NCBI RefSeq assembly: GCF_030056795.1 | Contig: NZ_JASHKQ010000001.1 | Span: 434,001-498,000, forward strand | Direction of reading: 5' to 3' | DNA length: 64,000 nt | DNA from: Rhodococcus sp. IEGM 1381 | GTDB taxonomy: Bacteria > Actinomycetota > Actinomycetes > Mycobacteriales > Mycobacteriaceae | Notes under the pieces: model-generated | Database searches by the model: none | Told to the model about the DNA's origin: nothing | Seen by the model: only the letters and a program-made list of their open reading frames with translations | Program-made: the position numbers and the translations under genes | Shown: one piece after another, positions 25,040 through 32,686 of the stretch | Layout: each line of letters begins with the position of its first letter | Numbering within the stretch: position 1 is the first letter of the stretch

Positions 25040-25144
25040 ATGAACATCGCCGAACTGCACGAGCTCACCGTCGACAAGTCCGCCGACTCCATCGACATCG
25101 TCGCCGCCATGAGCGGGGTTTCGGTCAACGGTTGGTGCGTCTGA
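25040..25144 (+). CDS. Class III lanthipeptide precursor peptide (LanA)
   Basis: A 34-aa peptide gene with a strong GAGGGG ribosome site 7 bases before the ATG, right after LanKC. The N-terminal part (MNIAELHELTVDKSADSIDI) is acidic and amphipathic like class III leaders. The C-terminal part, AAMSGVSVNGWCV, contains Ser25-x-x-Ser28-x4-Cys33-Val34, matching the labionin pattern S-x2-S-x(2-5)-C. There is no LanD gene and the Cys is not the last residue, so decarboxylated avionin is not expected. An in-frame ATG at 24920 has no comparable ribosome site. The leader/core cut point is unknown; the exposed core N terminus would be the acylation site. Confidence 0.85.
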   Translation: MNIAELHELTVDKSADSIDIVAAMSGVSVNGWCV

Positions 25145-25220
25145 CCGACCTGCTCTCCTGCGCCGATAGGGTTGGCCCGGTGATCGATAGTGCGAGTCGA
25201 TTCCCGAGAAAGCAGCCACC

Positions 25221-26357
25221 GTGACAGCGCAGATCGGCAGTACCCGCTCCCGCGACAGATACCCCAGCGAATCCGTCGCTTTCGCTGCGACGTGGCTCGT
25301 CGTCGTGCTCATTTCATTCCTGGGGCTCACCAACATCGTCGATCGTCGCGTCGACACCGGGGTACCGGTCGCTGTGGTGGCGGCTGCGATCGTCGTGTTC
25401 GTCGGCACCATCCTGGCCCTGGCGCAGTACGCACTCGCTCACAACTACGTCGGGCCGAGGTTGAGGATTGCAGGGTGGGTCGCAATTCCGCTCGGCATCA
25501 TCAACATCCCGCTGTCGGAAACGTGGGAGACCTGCTGCATTTCGGTTGCTATCGCCGCAACTCTGGTCCGGGGACGGTGGGCGGGGCTCGCCATCGGAGG
25601 CGTATTTGCGCTCGTCACAGCAGCCACCGTTTATGCCGATCGCGACGACGAGCTCGAGGCGTTCGGAATCTTGCTGGGGACCGTCGGATTGGCCGTGGTC
25701 CTGATCGCCTTCTCCGAACTCGCTCGATCACTCATCGCACTTCATGCCTCACGAGAGGAGGTTGCCAGATTGCAAGTGGACGCCGAACGGCACCGAATTT
25801 CGCGGGATCTGCACGACGTCATCGGCCGGACTCTCGTGACCGCCCTGCTTCGAAATCAAGCCGCGATCCAATTGTTCAGCGTCGACCCCGAACGTGCGCG
25901 CGAGCAACTGGATCACGTGCATCAGGTACTCAGCGCCGGTCAGGCGGATCTCCGGCGGCTGACGACTGGGCCAATCCTGGCCGACCTGGCCTCCGAACTC
26001 GCGACGGTCGAAGCCATGTGCGCCCGACTGGACATCGTATGCCATGCAGAGGTCGAGCCGCCGGAGGACGAGGACGTCGATCGGGTGTTCGCGGCGATCG
26101 TGCGGGAGGTGTCGACCAACATGCTCAAGCATGCGCATCCGCGTCGTTGCTCGGTGCGCGTAGCGGTGGAGTCCGAGTCGCATGTCTTGCAATTCGCCAA
26201 CGACGGCGTCACCCATGGAGAGATCAGCAGTTCGGGAACGGGAATTGCAGATCTGACAGATCAGGTCGCCCAACTCGGGGGGCAACTCACCGCGGACTCC
26301 AGCTCTGGCGGAGAATTCGTCGTGCTGGCTCGAATACCGCTGAGCAAGGGAGAGTAA
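25221..26357 (+). CDS. Sensor histidine kinase, DesK/NarL type
   Basis: A 378-aa kinase. About five to six N-terminal membrane helices are followed by a HisKA_3 dimerisation helix with phospho-acceptor His198 in ERHRISRDLHDVIG, then an HATPase domain with an N box (REVSTNMLKHAHP) and a G box (GTGIADLTDQ). It starts at GTG and its stop abuts the regulator gene. It probably senses an envelope signal or the product itself and controls the cluster; the ABC exporter at the other end of the locus is a plausible regulated target. It may lie in the same transcript as the precursor gene, 76 bases upstream. Confidence 0.88.
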   Translation: MTAQIGSTRSRDRYPSESVAFAATWLVVVLISFLGLTNIVDRRVDTGVPVAVVAAAIVVFVGTILALAQYALAHNYVGPRLRIAGWVAIPLGIINIPLSETWETCCISVAIAATLVRGRWAGLAIGGVFALVTAATVYADRDDELEAFGILLGTVGLAVVLIAFSELARSLIALHASREEVARLQVDAERHRISRDLHDVIGRTLVTALLRNQAAIQLFSVDPERAREQLDHVHQVLSAGQADLRRLTTGPILADLASELATVEAMCARLDIVCHAEVEPPEDEDVDRVFAAIVREVSTNMLKHAHPRRCSVRVAVESESHVLQFANDGVTHGEISSSGTGIADLTDQVAQLGGQLTADSSSGGEFVVLARIPLSKGE

Positions 26358-26966
26358 GTGGCAATCAGGCTGTTGCTGGCCGAGGACGTGGCACTGCTCG
26401 CCGAAGCCTTCGAGGTATTGCTCTCCACCGACCCCGACATCGAGGTGGTCGGACGAGTGGCCCGCGGCGACGAAGTACGCGGTGCCGCTGCCGAGCTGAA
26501 TCCCGACATCATCCTGATGGACATCGACATGCCGGGGATGACCGGTATCGAGGCCACCGCCGACCTGCGTGGAGCAGGGGTCGCAATTCCGGTTCTGCTG
26601 CTGACCGCGCTACCCGGTAGCGGACATGTGCATGACGCTCTCGCTGCCGGCGCGAATGGCTATCTACTCAAGTCCACCGATGCACTGCATCTGCTCGACG
26701 GCATCAAAGCCGTCGTCGCCAAACACACTGTGATCGATCCAGCCCTGGCCGCCGAGGCACTGCGCGCCGGACCGAATCCGTTGCGCGACCGCGAACTCGA
26801 CGTACTGCGTTTGGTCGACGCGGGATTGTCTACCAAATCCATTGCTGAGCGCTTGTTTCTCAGCCCCGGCACCGTGCGCAACTACCTTTCCAGTGCCATC
26901 ACCAAGCTGGGCTCGACCAGTCGACTCGAGGCCATCCGTACCGCACGCGAAAACGGGTGGCTGTAG
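26358..26966 (+). CDS. Response regulator, NarL/LuxR family
   Basis: A 202-aa two-domain regulator. The receiver has acidic pocket residues near the N terminus (AED at 8-10), phospho-acceptor Asp55 in ILMDIDMPG, Thr in LLLTALP and Lys in YLLKSTD. The C-terminal LuxR-type HTH includes LRDRELDVLRLVDAGLSTKS and GTVRNYLSSAITKLG. It begins at a GTG directly after the kinase stop, so the two are cognate. It is the last gene of the cluster and a likely regulator of it, perhaps through the repeats at 1826-1866. Confidence 0.9.
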   Translation: MAIRLLLAEDVALLAEAFEVLLSTDPDIEVVGRVARGDEVRGAAAELNPDIILMDIDMPGMTGIEATADLRGAGVAIPVLLLTALPGSGHVHDALAAGANGYLLKSTDALHLLDGIKAVVAKHTVIDPALAAEALRAGPNPLRDRELDVLRLVDAGLSTKSIAERLFLSPGTVRNYLSSAITKLGSTSRLEAIRTARENGWL

Positions 26967-27051
26967 CCGAACCTGATTGTTCACGATCGTTGCCCGTGTG
27001 CGGGAAGCCGCCGATCGGATGTGATCGCGAACCCTCAGGTCCGCTGAACGA

Positions 27052-27879
27052 TCAGCCTCCGTGTGCCTCGACGGCCACGGGCTGCCATTCGCGCCAGTTG
27101 GCCAGTCGCGACTCGTAGTCCTTCGTGGCGATCTGCAGCGGTGCATCGCCGAAAAAGACTCGCAGTGGCGGCTTTTCGGCGTCGATCACCTTGAGCAGTG
27201 CCGACCGTGTTGCACTCGGATCGCCAGGAGTTGCCTGCCGGGCGCTGCGCAGTTTCGCAGCCTTGTCCCGAATCGGGTCGTACGCGGCGATGTCGGTGGA
27301 CTTCTTGGCAGACGGCCCGGACCAGTCGGTGGAGAACCCACCCGGCTCGATCAGCGTCACGTGGATACCGAAGTCCTCGACCTCCTGCGCCAACGCCTGA
27401 CTGAATCCCTCGAGGGCCCACTTGGAGGCATGGTACGCACCGACATTCGGGAACGCCGAGATTCCGCCGATGGACGACACCTGCACGATGTGGCCACTGC
27501 CCTGCTCACGCATGAACGGCAGCGCCGCCTGCGTAACCCAGAGCGCTCCGAAGACGTTGGTCTCGATCTGCGCCCGAGCATCTTCCTCGGAGAGTTCCTC
27601 GATCATGCCGAACTGGCCGTAGCCGGCGTTGTTGATGACGATGTCGAGTGAGCCGAATGTCTTGTGCGCCAGCTCGACGGCTGCGAAGTCAGCGGCGCGG
27701 TCGTTCACATCCAGTTCGATCGGCAGAATCGCGTCGCCGTACTGCTCCACGAGATCTTTCAGGGTGTCGGTGTTGCGAGCAGTCGCTGCGACCCGGTCCC
27801 CACGCTCGAGGGCTGCGATCGCCCACTCGCGGCCGAATCCCTTGGATGTACCGGTGATGAACCACGTTTTGGCTGTCAT
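27052..27879 (-). CDS. Short-chain dehydrogenase/reductase
   Basis: A 275-aa classical SDR. The cofactor motif is TGTSKGFG near residue 10, NNAG occurs near residue 86, and the active site is SSIGG...YHASK with Tyr and Lys four apart. The C-terminal region is longer than in FabG and resembles SDRs annotated as oxidoreductases of unknown substrate. It is convergent with the response regulator gene and probably stands alone. No strong clue to substrate is visible. Confidence 0.82.
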   Translation of the reverse strand: MTAKTWFITGTSKGFGREWAIAALERGDRVAATARNTDTLKDLVEQYGDAILPIELDVNDRAADFAAVELAHKTFGSLDIVINNAGYGQFGMIEELSEEDARAQIETNVFGALWVTQAALPFMREQGSGHIVQVSSIGGISAFPNVGAYHASKWALEGFSQALAQEVEDFGIHVTLIEPGGFSTDWSGPSAKKSTDIAAYDPIRDKAAKLRSARQATPGDPSATRSALLKVIDAEKPPLRVFFGDAPLQIATKDYESRLANWREWQPVAVEAHGG

Positions 27880-28046
27880 GAATCTCGTCCCTTCGCTACA
27901 CGGACAAAAGTAGGGACGACGTCCGCTGCAAACGCCTCTCGGCGAGTGGTCGCTCGAAGCGACAAATGGGGTGAGGCCCGGGGCTTGCCAAGCGAACGCC
28001 GTCGAAAGAGTCCAACGAGGTGTCGTCGCCGACTATTCCCCACACG

Positions 28047-28604
28047 TCAGCTGTGTTCGGTGACCATCACTGCCATGGTGTTCGGCTCCAGCGCCTCGAA
28101 GATGTGCGGCACGTCGCCCGGGTAGGCGACATAGTCGCCCGGAGCCAGTTCGACGGCATCCCCCGTCGGCCCCACCAGGGCTCGTCCTGCACTGAGCACC
28201 ACATGCTCGACGACATTCGGCGAGTGTGGGTCCGAGCGCCTCGGCTCGCCGACGTCTGCGCTGATCAGATAGATGTCCCGTCGGGCGTTCGGCGGTGACG
28301 ACGCCAGCAGCGTTGCCGTGTAGTCCGCTCTGTCCGACGCGAATCTCGGCCCCTCCCCCGCACGGATCAGCCGGACCGACTGCCTCGCGGGCTCGACCAG
28401 TCTGGAGAACGGCACGCCCAGGGTGACGCTGAGCGCCCAGAGGGTCTCGAGACTGGGGTTCCCGGTTCCCGATTCCAGTTGCGAAAGAGTCGACTTCGCA
28501 ATACCGGCACGGCGGGCCACCTCGGCCAGAGAGAGTCCGACGCGTCGTCGTTCCTGTTGGAGGGCTGCGGCGATAGCTGCTATCGGTGGACCGGTATCCG
28601 CCAT
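28047..28604 (-). CDS. XRE-family regulator with C-terminal cupin domain
   Basis: A 185-aa regulator. The N-terminal HTH (VGLSLAEVARRAGIAKSTLSQ, about residues 17-37) is XRE-type. The C-terminal half is a cupin beta-barrel with VEHVVLSAGRALVG and LAPGDYVAYPGDVPH, which usually binds a small effector. It is divergent from azlCD with only 66 bases between start codons, so it very likely controls that transporter and itself. Regulators of this design commonly govern adjacent transport or catabolic genes. Confidence 0.85.
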   Translation of the reverse strand: MADTGPPIAAIAAALQQERRRVGLSLAEVARRAGIAKSTLSQLESGTGNPSLETLWALSVTLGVPFSRLVEPARQSVRLIRAGEGPRFASDRADYTATLLASSPPNARRDIYLISADVGEPRRSDPHSPNVVEHVVLSAGRALVGPTGDAVELAPGDYVAYPGDVPHIFEALEPNTMAVMVTEHS

Positions 28605-28670
28605 TCGTTCACTCCATCGGTACGTACGTTTGATTTGACGAACACCTTAACATCGTCCACTATAACGATC
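28605..28670. promoter_or_regulatory. Divergent promoter region between the cupin regulator and azlC
   Basis: This short AT-rich gap must hold both promoters. On the plus strand TTGACG (28635-28640) and TATAAC (28661-28666) lie 20 bases apart, longer than ideal. The second ends only 4 bases before the azlC ATG, so an essentially leaderless mRNA is possible, and azlC has no visible ribosome site. A short palindrome, ACGTACGT (28622-28629), could be an operator for the XRE regulator. These assignments are tentative. Confidence 0.35.
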
Positions 28671-29369
28671 ATGCGTTCGACATGGCGAACCCTGCAGGGG
28701 GTCAACATCCGCGACATCGCGTTGGTCTGTCTGGCCGACGCCCTCGTCGGAGCCTCGTTCGGTGCGATCTCAGTGGCCGCCGACCTGCCGCTGTGGCTAC
28801 CGGTGGTGATGTCGCTGGTGGTCTTCGCGGGCTCCTCACAGTTCATCTTCGTCGGCATACTGGCCGTCGGCGGTAACCCCGTCGCCGCAGTCGCGAGCGC
28901 GTTGCTCGCCAACACTCGACTGGTTCCACTCGGCTTCTCCATAGGAGCTGTGTTCGAGAACGTGTCACCGCTGAAGCGGCTTCTGGGCACGCACCTCATC
29001 ACCGACGAGGCCGTCGCCTTCACCGTCGCAGAAAAGGACGAGGGCGACCGTCGAACAGCGTTCTGGCTGTGCGGAATCGGACTGTTCGCCACCTGGAACA
29101 TCGGGGTCCTGATCGGCACGCTCGCAGGTGGCGCGATCACCGATACCGCCGCGCTCGGACTCGACGCCGCATTCCCGGCCATCCTGCTGGGACTGATCAT
29201 GCCCGCACTACGAGACCGAGCTACCCGTAACGCCGCCCTCGCCGGCGCAGTGATCGCCCTGATTGCCTCGATGTTCCTGCCCAGTGGACTGCCGGTGCTG
29301 CTCTCTTTGATCGCCGTCGTTCCGGCCATGCTCTCCACTGCTCCTGGCCCGCAGAAGGAACCCGCATGA
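28671..29369 (+). CDS. azlC: AzlC-family branched-chain amino acid exporter, large subunit
   Basis: A 232-aa membrane protein with five to six helices, matching AzlC: early DALVGASFGAIS, then FAGSSQFIFVGILA and the conserved segment with LANTRLVPLGFS. AzlC and AzlD together export branched-chain amino acids or analogues. The ATG at 28671 is preferred because the frame upstream would overlap the divergent regulator gene. It overlaps azlD by 4 bases and lies under the divergent XRE-cupin regulator. Confidence 0.83.
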   Translation: MRSTWRTLQGVNIRDIALVCLADALVGASFGAISVAADLPLWLPVVMSLVVFAGSSQFIFVGILAVGGNPVAAVASALLANTRLVPLGFSIGAVFENVSPLKRLLGTHLITDEAVAFTVAEKDEGDRRTAFWLCGIGLFATWNIGVLIGTLAGGAITDTAALGLDAAFPAILLGLIMPALRDRATRNAALAGAVIALIASMFLPSGLPVLLSLIAVVPAMLSTAPGPQKEPA

Positions 29370-29677
29370 ACCTCACGATCCCGCTGATTGCACTGGTTGT
29401 CGGCACGTACGCGCTCCGCATCGCTGGGCCGGCACTGCGCACACGGATCACTATCTCGCCACGCATCGACAGGGTCATGAATACCTCGGTTGCCGTTGTG
29501 TTCGTCGCGTTGGTCGCGACCTCCACCCTGCTCGTGGGCAAAGACTTCGCGGGCTTCGCTGCCCCGATCGGCGTCACCGTCGCGGGCATACTCGCCTGGC
29601 GAAAGGCACCCTTCGTCGTCATCGTGATCGCCGCAGCGGCAACCACTGCGGGGCTGCGCTGGATCGGCGTCAACTGA
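29366..29677 (+). CDS. azlD: AzlD-family branched-chain amino acid exporter, small subunit
   Basis: A 103-aa membrane protein with about four helices and the family pattern of an early TYALRIAGPAL and a central VMNTSVAVVFVALVA. It is translated from an ATGA overlap with azlC, as is usual for this two-component exporter. It should act with AzlC in the cytoplasmic membrane. The gene is followed by the repeat-bearing intergenic region. Confidence 0.83.
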   Translation: MNLTIPLIALVVGTYALRIAGPALRTRITISPRIDRVMNTSVAVVFVALVATSTLLVGKDFAGFAAPIGVTVAGILAWRKAPFVVIVIAAAATTAGLRWIGVN

Positions 29678-29717
29678 CCATCCACATACGAACCACATCC
29701 GCCCCCCCGCTCGCGAA

Positions 29718-29805
29718 CACCGACCCCCAAGTCCACTCGATGTGACATTGACCCCCAAAAAGGCCACCAGATGTCACATTGAGTACCGGGGAACGGAAAC
29801 AATGG
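29718..29805. repeat. Copy 1 of an 88-bp intergenic direct repeat
   Basis: This segment is almost identical to 30098-30186, with two substitutions and a 1-base length difference in a C run. Each copy contains two related units, CCACTCGATGTGACATTGA and CCACCAGATGTCACATTGA, whose cores ATGTGACAT and ATGTCACAT are also inverted repeats of one another and could pair as a stem with a loop of about 24 bases. The copy lies 40 bases after azlD. It does not encode a plausible protein. It looks like a dispersed intergenic element of unknown function. Confidence 0.85.
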
Positions 29806-30097
29806 CGACCCGGCCACCGAACCTTTCGTGCACTCCCGACACGGCAACCAACCGATCGCGCCGCATTAGCGATCTCCCCCTGGGTGCCATCGACATACGG
29901 CGTGGCCAGGTGGTCGATACCTAGAGCCAACTGACCTGAGCGTCCACTATTCGCCTGCAACCACGGAATCCCGCTCCTTGGGCCAAATTGTGGACACTGA
30001 CAGCAGTCGACTCGAACGGCCCGAGACCGCCGACGCATGCGTGGACCCGCCCGTCCCATGGGGTCACCATCTCCCGTACTGCCCCCTTCCCCCCGTT
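29806..30097. other. Unassigned spacer between the two 88-bp repeats
   Basis: This 292-base spacer lies within the 543-base gap between azlD and the Rieske gene. I find no gene with a ribosome site and sensible codon use, no RNA gene and no clear terminator. A minus-strand frame running through both repeats (29670-30221) gives a protein that merely translates the repeat twice and is rejected. Any promoter for the Rieske gene would have to lie here or in repeat copy 2. Confidence 0.5.
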
Positions 30098-30186
30098 CAC
30101 CGACGCCCCAAGTCCACTCGATGTGACATTGACCCCCGAAAAGGCCACCAGATGTCACATTGAGTACCGGGGAACGGGAACAATGG
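30098..30186. repeat. Copy 2 of the 88-bp intergenic direct repeat
   Basis: Near-identical partner of 29718-29805, with the same internal ATGTGACAT / ATGTCACAT cores. It ends 34 bases before the Rieske gene start, so it could influence expression of that gene as an operator, attenuator stem or promoter-bearing repeat. The high identity of the two copies implies recent duplication, gene conversion or movement of a small element. Confidence 0.85.
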
Positions 30187-30220
30187 AAGAGGAACACGAC
30201 TGACGACTTTGGGAGCAGCA

Positions 30221-31240
30221 ATGACCGCGCTGGATGCAGTACGACGACGGTGGCCGAAGACGATGCCTCTGCAGCCGTTGCCGTCGGAGTCGTGGGCCAA
30301 GCAGGAGCCCACCTGGAAGGGTGCGAATCCCCAGGTCATCGAGTCTGCTCTCAAGCGTGCGAAGACGCGGACCTCGGGCAACTGGTTCGTGTTCGCCGCC
30401 AGTCGCGACATCAAGGCCGATAAGCCGTTCGGACGCTACGTGGGCACCACCGAACTCGTTGCCTGGCGCGACTCGGCAGGCAAAGTACACATCGGCCCCG
30501 GCGCGTGTCCGCATCTCGGCGCTGCGCTGGACACCGCGAAGATCGAGTGCGACACGTTGGTCTGCCGCTGGCACGGTCTGGCCCTCGGCCCGAAGGGCAA
30601 GGCGGGTTGGCGTCCGGTTCCCGCATTCGACGACGGAGTTCTGGTGTGGGTGCGCCTCGACGAGCTCGGCGGTGAGGAGCCGACGCCCGTCCCCGTGGTC
30701 CCGATCCGTCCGCCCGCCTCGACCGCCATCGCCGGCGTGGTCACCCTTGTCGGCAAGTGCGAGCCAGACGACATCATCGCCAATCGTCTCGATCCTTGGC
30801 ACGGCGCGTGGTTCCACCCGTACTCGTTCGCGAGATTGAAGGTGGTCAGCGCACCCACCGAGATCGACGTGTCCGACGAGGACGATCGCTTTCTCGTCGA
30901 CGTGACCTTCCGAGTCAGTCGTGGCGTCGGAGTTCCGGTACGGGCCGAGTTCGTCTGCCCCGGTCCCCGCACCATCGTCATGCGCATCCTCGACGGCGAA
31001 GGCGCGGGCAGCGTCGTCGAAACGCATGCAACGCCGCTCGCCCCAGCAGCCGACGGCACGCCGCGTACCGCAGTTATCGAGGCCACCATCGCCAGCTCCG
31101 ATCGTCCGGGATTCCAGATGGCGCGCAAGGCATCCGGGCTACTGCGTCCGGCGATGAACTTTACCGCCGCGCGCTTGTGGAAGGACGATCTGGACTACGC
31201 CGAACGTCGCTACGAACTGCGCTCGACGGGCCGAGCCTGA
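30221..31240 (+). CDS. Rieske 2Fe-2S domain protein, DUF5914-like
   Basis: A 339-aa protein. The Rieske cluster motif is CPH at 96-98 and CRWH at 115-118, coordinating a 2Fe-2S centre. The C-terminal part (about 150-339) is the region I associate with DUF5914 proteins, which in Rhodococcus and relatives accompany carotenoid-modifying genes; a CrtU-like enzyme lies 3 kb away at 33863. It is probably a terminal oxygenase or electron-transfer component. I chose the ATG at 30221 because GGGAG lies 5 bases upstream; a TTG 12 bases earlier is less likely. The VOC gene follows with no gap. Confidence 0.75.
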   Translation: MTALDAVRRRWPKTMPLQPLPSESWAKQEPTWKGANPQVIESALKRAKTRTSGNWFVFAASRDIKADKPFGRYVGTTELVAWRDSAGKVHIGPGACPHLGAALDTAKIECDTLVCRWHGLALGPKGKAGWRPVPAFDDGVLVWVRLDELGGEEPTPVPVVPIRPPASTAIAGVVTLVGKCEPDDIIANRLDPWHGAWFHPYSFARLKVVSAPTEIDVSDEDDRFLVDVTFRVSRGVGVPVRAEFVCPGPRTIVMRILDGEGAGSVVETHATPLAPAADGTPRTAVIEATIASSDRPGFQMARKASGLLRPAMNFTAARLWKDDLDYAERRYELRSTGRA

Positions 31241-31645
31241 ATGGAGCTTTACCACGTGTGCTTCGCCGTGCAGGATCTCGACGCGGCGATGTCGGACCTG
31301 TCGACGACGACCGGTGCACGTTGGCGAGCGCCACGCGCAGGCACGCTGGGTGAGTGGACGTATCGCATCGTATTCTCGGTCGCCGCTCCACATTTCGAGC
31401 TGATCGAGGGACCACAGGGCAGTCCATGGGACTGCACAACCGGCCCGCAATTCCACCACCTCGGGTTCTGGTCCGACGACATGGACTTGGACCGTACGGC
31501 TCTGGACGGCGTCGGAAAAACTGTGTTCGACGCCTGCCCACTGGGCCGGGCGTTCAGCTATCACCGAATCGACAGCATCGGCGCGAGCGTCGAAGTGGTG
31601 GACCGCTCAGCCGAAACGGGCTTCCGCACGACGTGGAACCTCTGA
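31241..31645 (+). CDS. VOC-superfamily (glyoxalase/dioxygenase fold) protein
   Basis: A 134-aa protein with the paired beta-alpha-beta-beta-beta layout of VOC proteins. It opens with MELYHVCFAVQDLDAAM, whose His is a usual metal ligand, and has QFHHLGFWSDDMD and FELIEG further on. It starts immediately after the Rieske stop codon, so the two are translationally coupled. Function and substrate are unknown; the coupling suggests the same small-molecule pathway as the Rieske protein. Confidence 0.75.
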   Translation: MELYHVCFAVQDLDAAMSDLSTTTGARWRAPRAGTLGEWTYRIVFSVAAPHFELIEGPQGSPWDCTTGPQFHHLGFWSDDMDLDRTALDGVGKTVFDACPLGRAFSYHRIDSIGASVEVVDRSAETGFRTTWNL

Positions 31646-31649
31646 CCAC

Positions 31650-32117
31650 CTACCCCTCGACGAACTCAGCGAGTTGCGCGATGACGGTGCCCCAACCGTC
31701 GTAGAAGCCGTACTCCTCGTGCATCTTTCGGTCTTCCTCGTTGCGGTGCATCACGTGGGCGTAGTACTCCGTTCCGTCGGGGTGGTCGGCGAACGTGATC
31801 ACCGCGGTCATGAACAACTGCGGTGCGGGCCGCCATCCTTCGACGAGTGAGTTCGTGAAGACGATGCGCTCACCATCGTCGACGGCGAGGAAACAACCGT
31901 CGATGTGTGGTTCGTAAGGACCGCCGGATTCGCTGATCAGCGTGCGGAATGCACCACCGGGCTTCGGATCCCAGGCGGCGACTCGACATTGCGCCGGGGC
32001 GGGAATCCACCACTTCTCGAATTTTGCCGGGTCCGTCCACGCACTCCAGACGGCTGCGCGTGGAGCCTTGATCACGCGGGAAATGGTCAGGTCCAGAGCA
32101 GCATCGATCGATGTCAT
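31650..32117 (-). CDS. SRPBCC/AHSA1-domain protein
   Basis: A 155-aa START-like protein. IKAPRAAVWSAWTDPAKFEKWW is the classic AHSA1 N terminus; the later GPYEPHIDGCFLAVDDGERIVFTN and DGWGTVIAQLAEFVE segments fit the same fold. It overlaps the ArsR regulator gene by 4 bases. ArsR-AHSA1 pairs are a common conserved module whose ligand is usually unknown. It is convergent with the VOC gene, leaving 4 bases between stops. Confidence 0.85.
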   Translation of the reverse strand: MTSIDAALDLTISRVIKAPRAAVWSAWTDPAKFEKWWIPAPAQCRVAAWDPKPGGAFRTLISESGGPYEPHIDGCFLAVDDGERIVFTNSLVEGWRPAPQLFMTAVITFADHPDGTEYYAHVMHRNEEDRKMHEEYGFYDGWGTVIAQLAEFVEG

Positions 32118-32458
32118 TGCGCTTCACTTTCTTTCGAGGTGTCGGTGACGAAGTGTTCGAGGCGATCGGTGCGCGATTCCCAGACGGCCCGCTGTTCCTG
32201 CAGCCAATGGCCGGCCGCATCAAGGTTGGATCGTTCGATCGTGCATGCGCGCACTCGTCCGACCTTGCGCGTGCTTATCCAGCCACTGCGTTCGAGCAGA
32301 CGAATGTGCTTCATGAACGACGGCAATGTCATGTCGAACGGTTCGGCGAGCTCCCCCACAGTTGCCGGTCCCGACCCGAGCCGACCCAGAACCGCGCGCC
32401 GAGTCGGATCGGCCAAGGCCTGGAATACGTCGTCGAGAACCTCCGAATACTGAGCCAT
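32114..32458 (-). CDS. ArsR-family winged-helix repressor
   Basis: A 114-aa regulator. DVFQALADPTRRAVLGRLG opens the domain and TVGELAEPFDMTLPSFMKHIRLL is the HTH, with an added wing (GRVRACTIE). No Cys pair for arsenic-type metal binding is visible; the single downstream partner is an AHSA1 protein. I use the ATG at 32458, which gives the usual family N terminus; the frame extends to 32602. It probably represses its own two-gene operon. Confidence 0.83.
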   Translation of the reverse strand: MAQYSEVLDDVFQALADPTRRAVLGRLGSGPATVGELAEPFDMTLPSFMKHIRLLERSGWISTRKVGRVRACTIERSNLDAAGHWLQEQRAVWESRTDRLEHFVTDTSKESEAQ

Positions 32459-32588
32459 AAGGCACACTATCCAGATCCGATACTTAGTGCAAGAGCTAAG
32501 CGTTGGCGACGCGGCGTAGGAACTCGACCCCCTCTGCGCCGCAGCACTATTGGAACTGAAAATTTCCCAAGAAGTTGTCCGAAGACTC

Positions 32589-32615
32589 TTGGCACTCGCC
32601 ACATGAGAGTGCTAA
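32589..32615 (+). promoter_or_regulatory. CIRCE operator (HrcA binding site)
   Basis: The inverted repeat TTGGCACTC (32589-32597), a 9-base spacer, and GAGTGCTAA (32607-32615) match the CIRCE consensus TTAGCACTC-N9-GAGTGCTAA with one mismatch. HrcA binds CIRCE to repress chaperone genes until heat shock. It lies 71 bases upstream of the Hsp20 start codon, which places this small heat-shock gene in the HrcA regulon. No hrcA is in the window. Confidence 0.9.
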
Positions 32616-32686
32616 TTTCTGTTCTGCACAGTTGAGGAGCGACTCACCACAGGGGTGAGCGCATCTGCGTACAGGAGGTGGTTGCT

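Noticed and set aside
29670..30221. A minus-strand frame of 183 codons spanning both 88-bp repeats.
   Set aside because: Its translation simply contains the repeat twice and has no ribosome site or family resemblance.
32678..32686. GTG at 32678 as the Hsp20 start.
   Set aside because: It overlaps the AGGAGG ribosome binding site itself, so the GTG at 32687 must be used.
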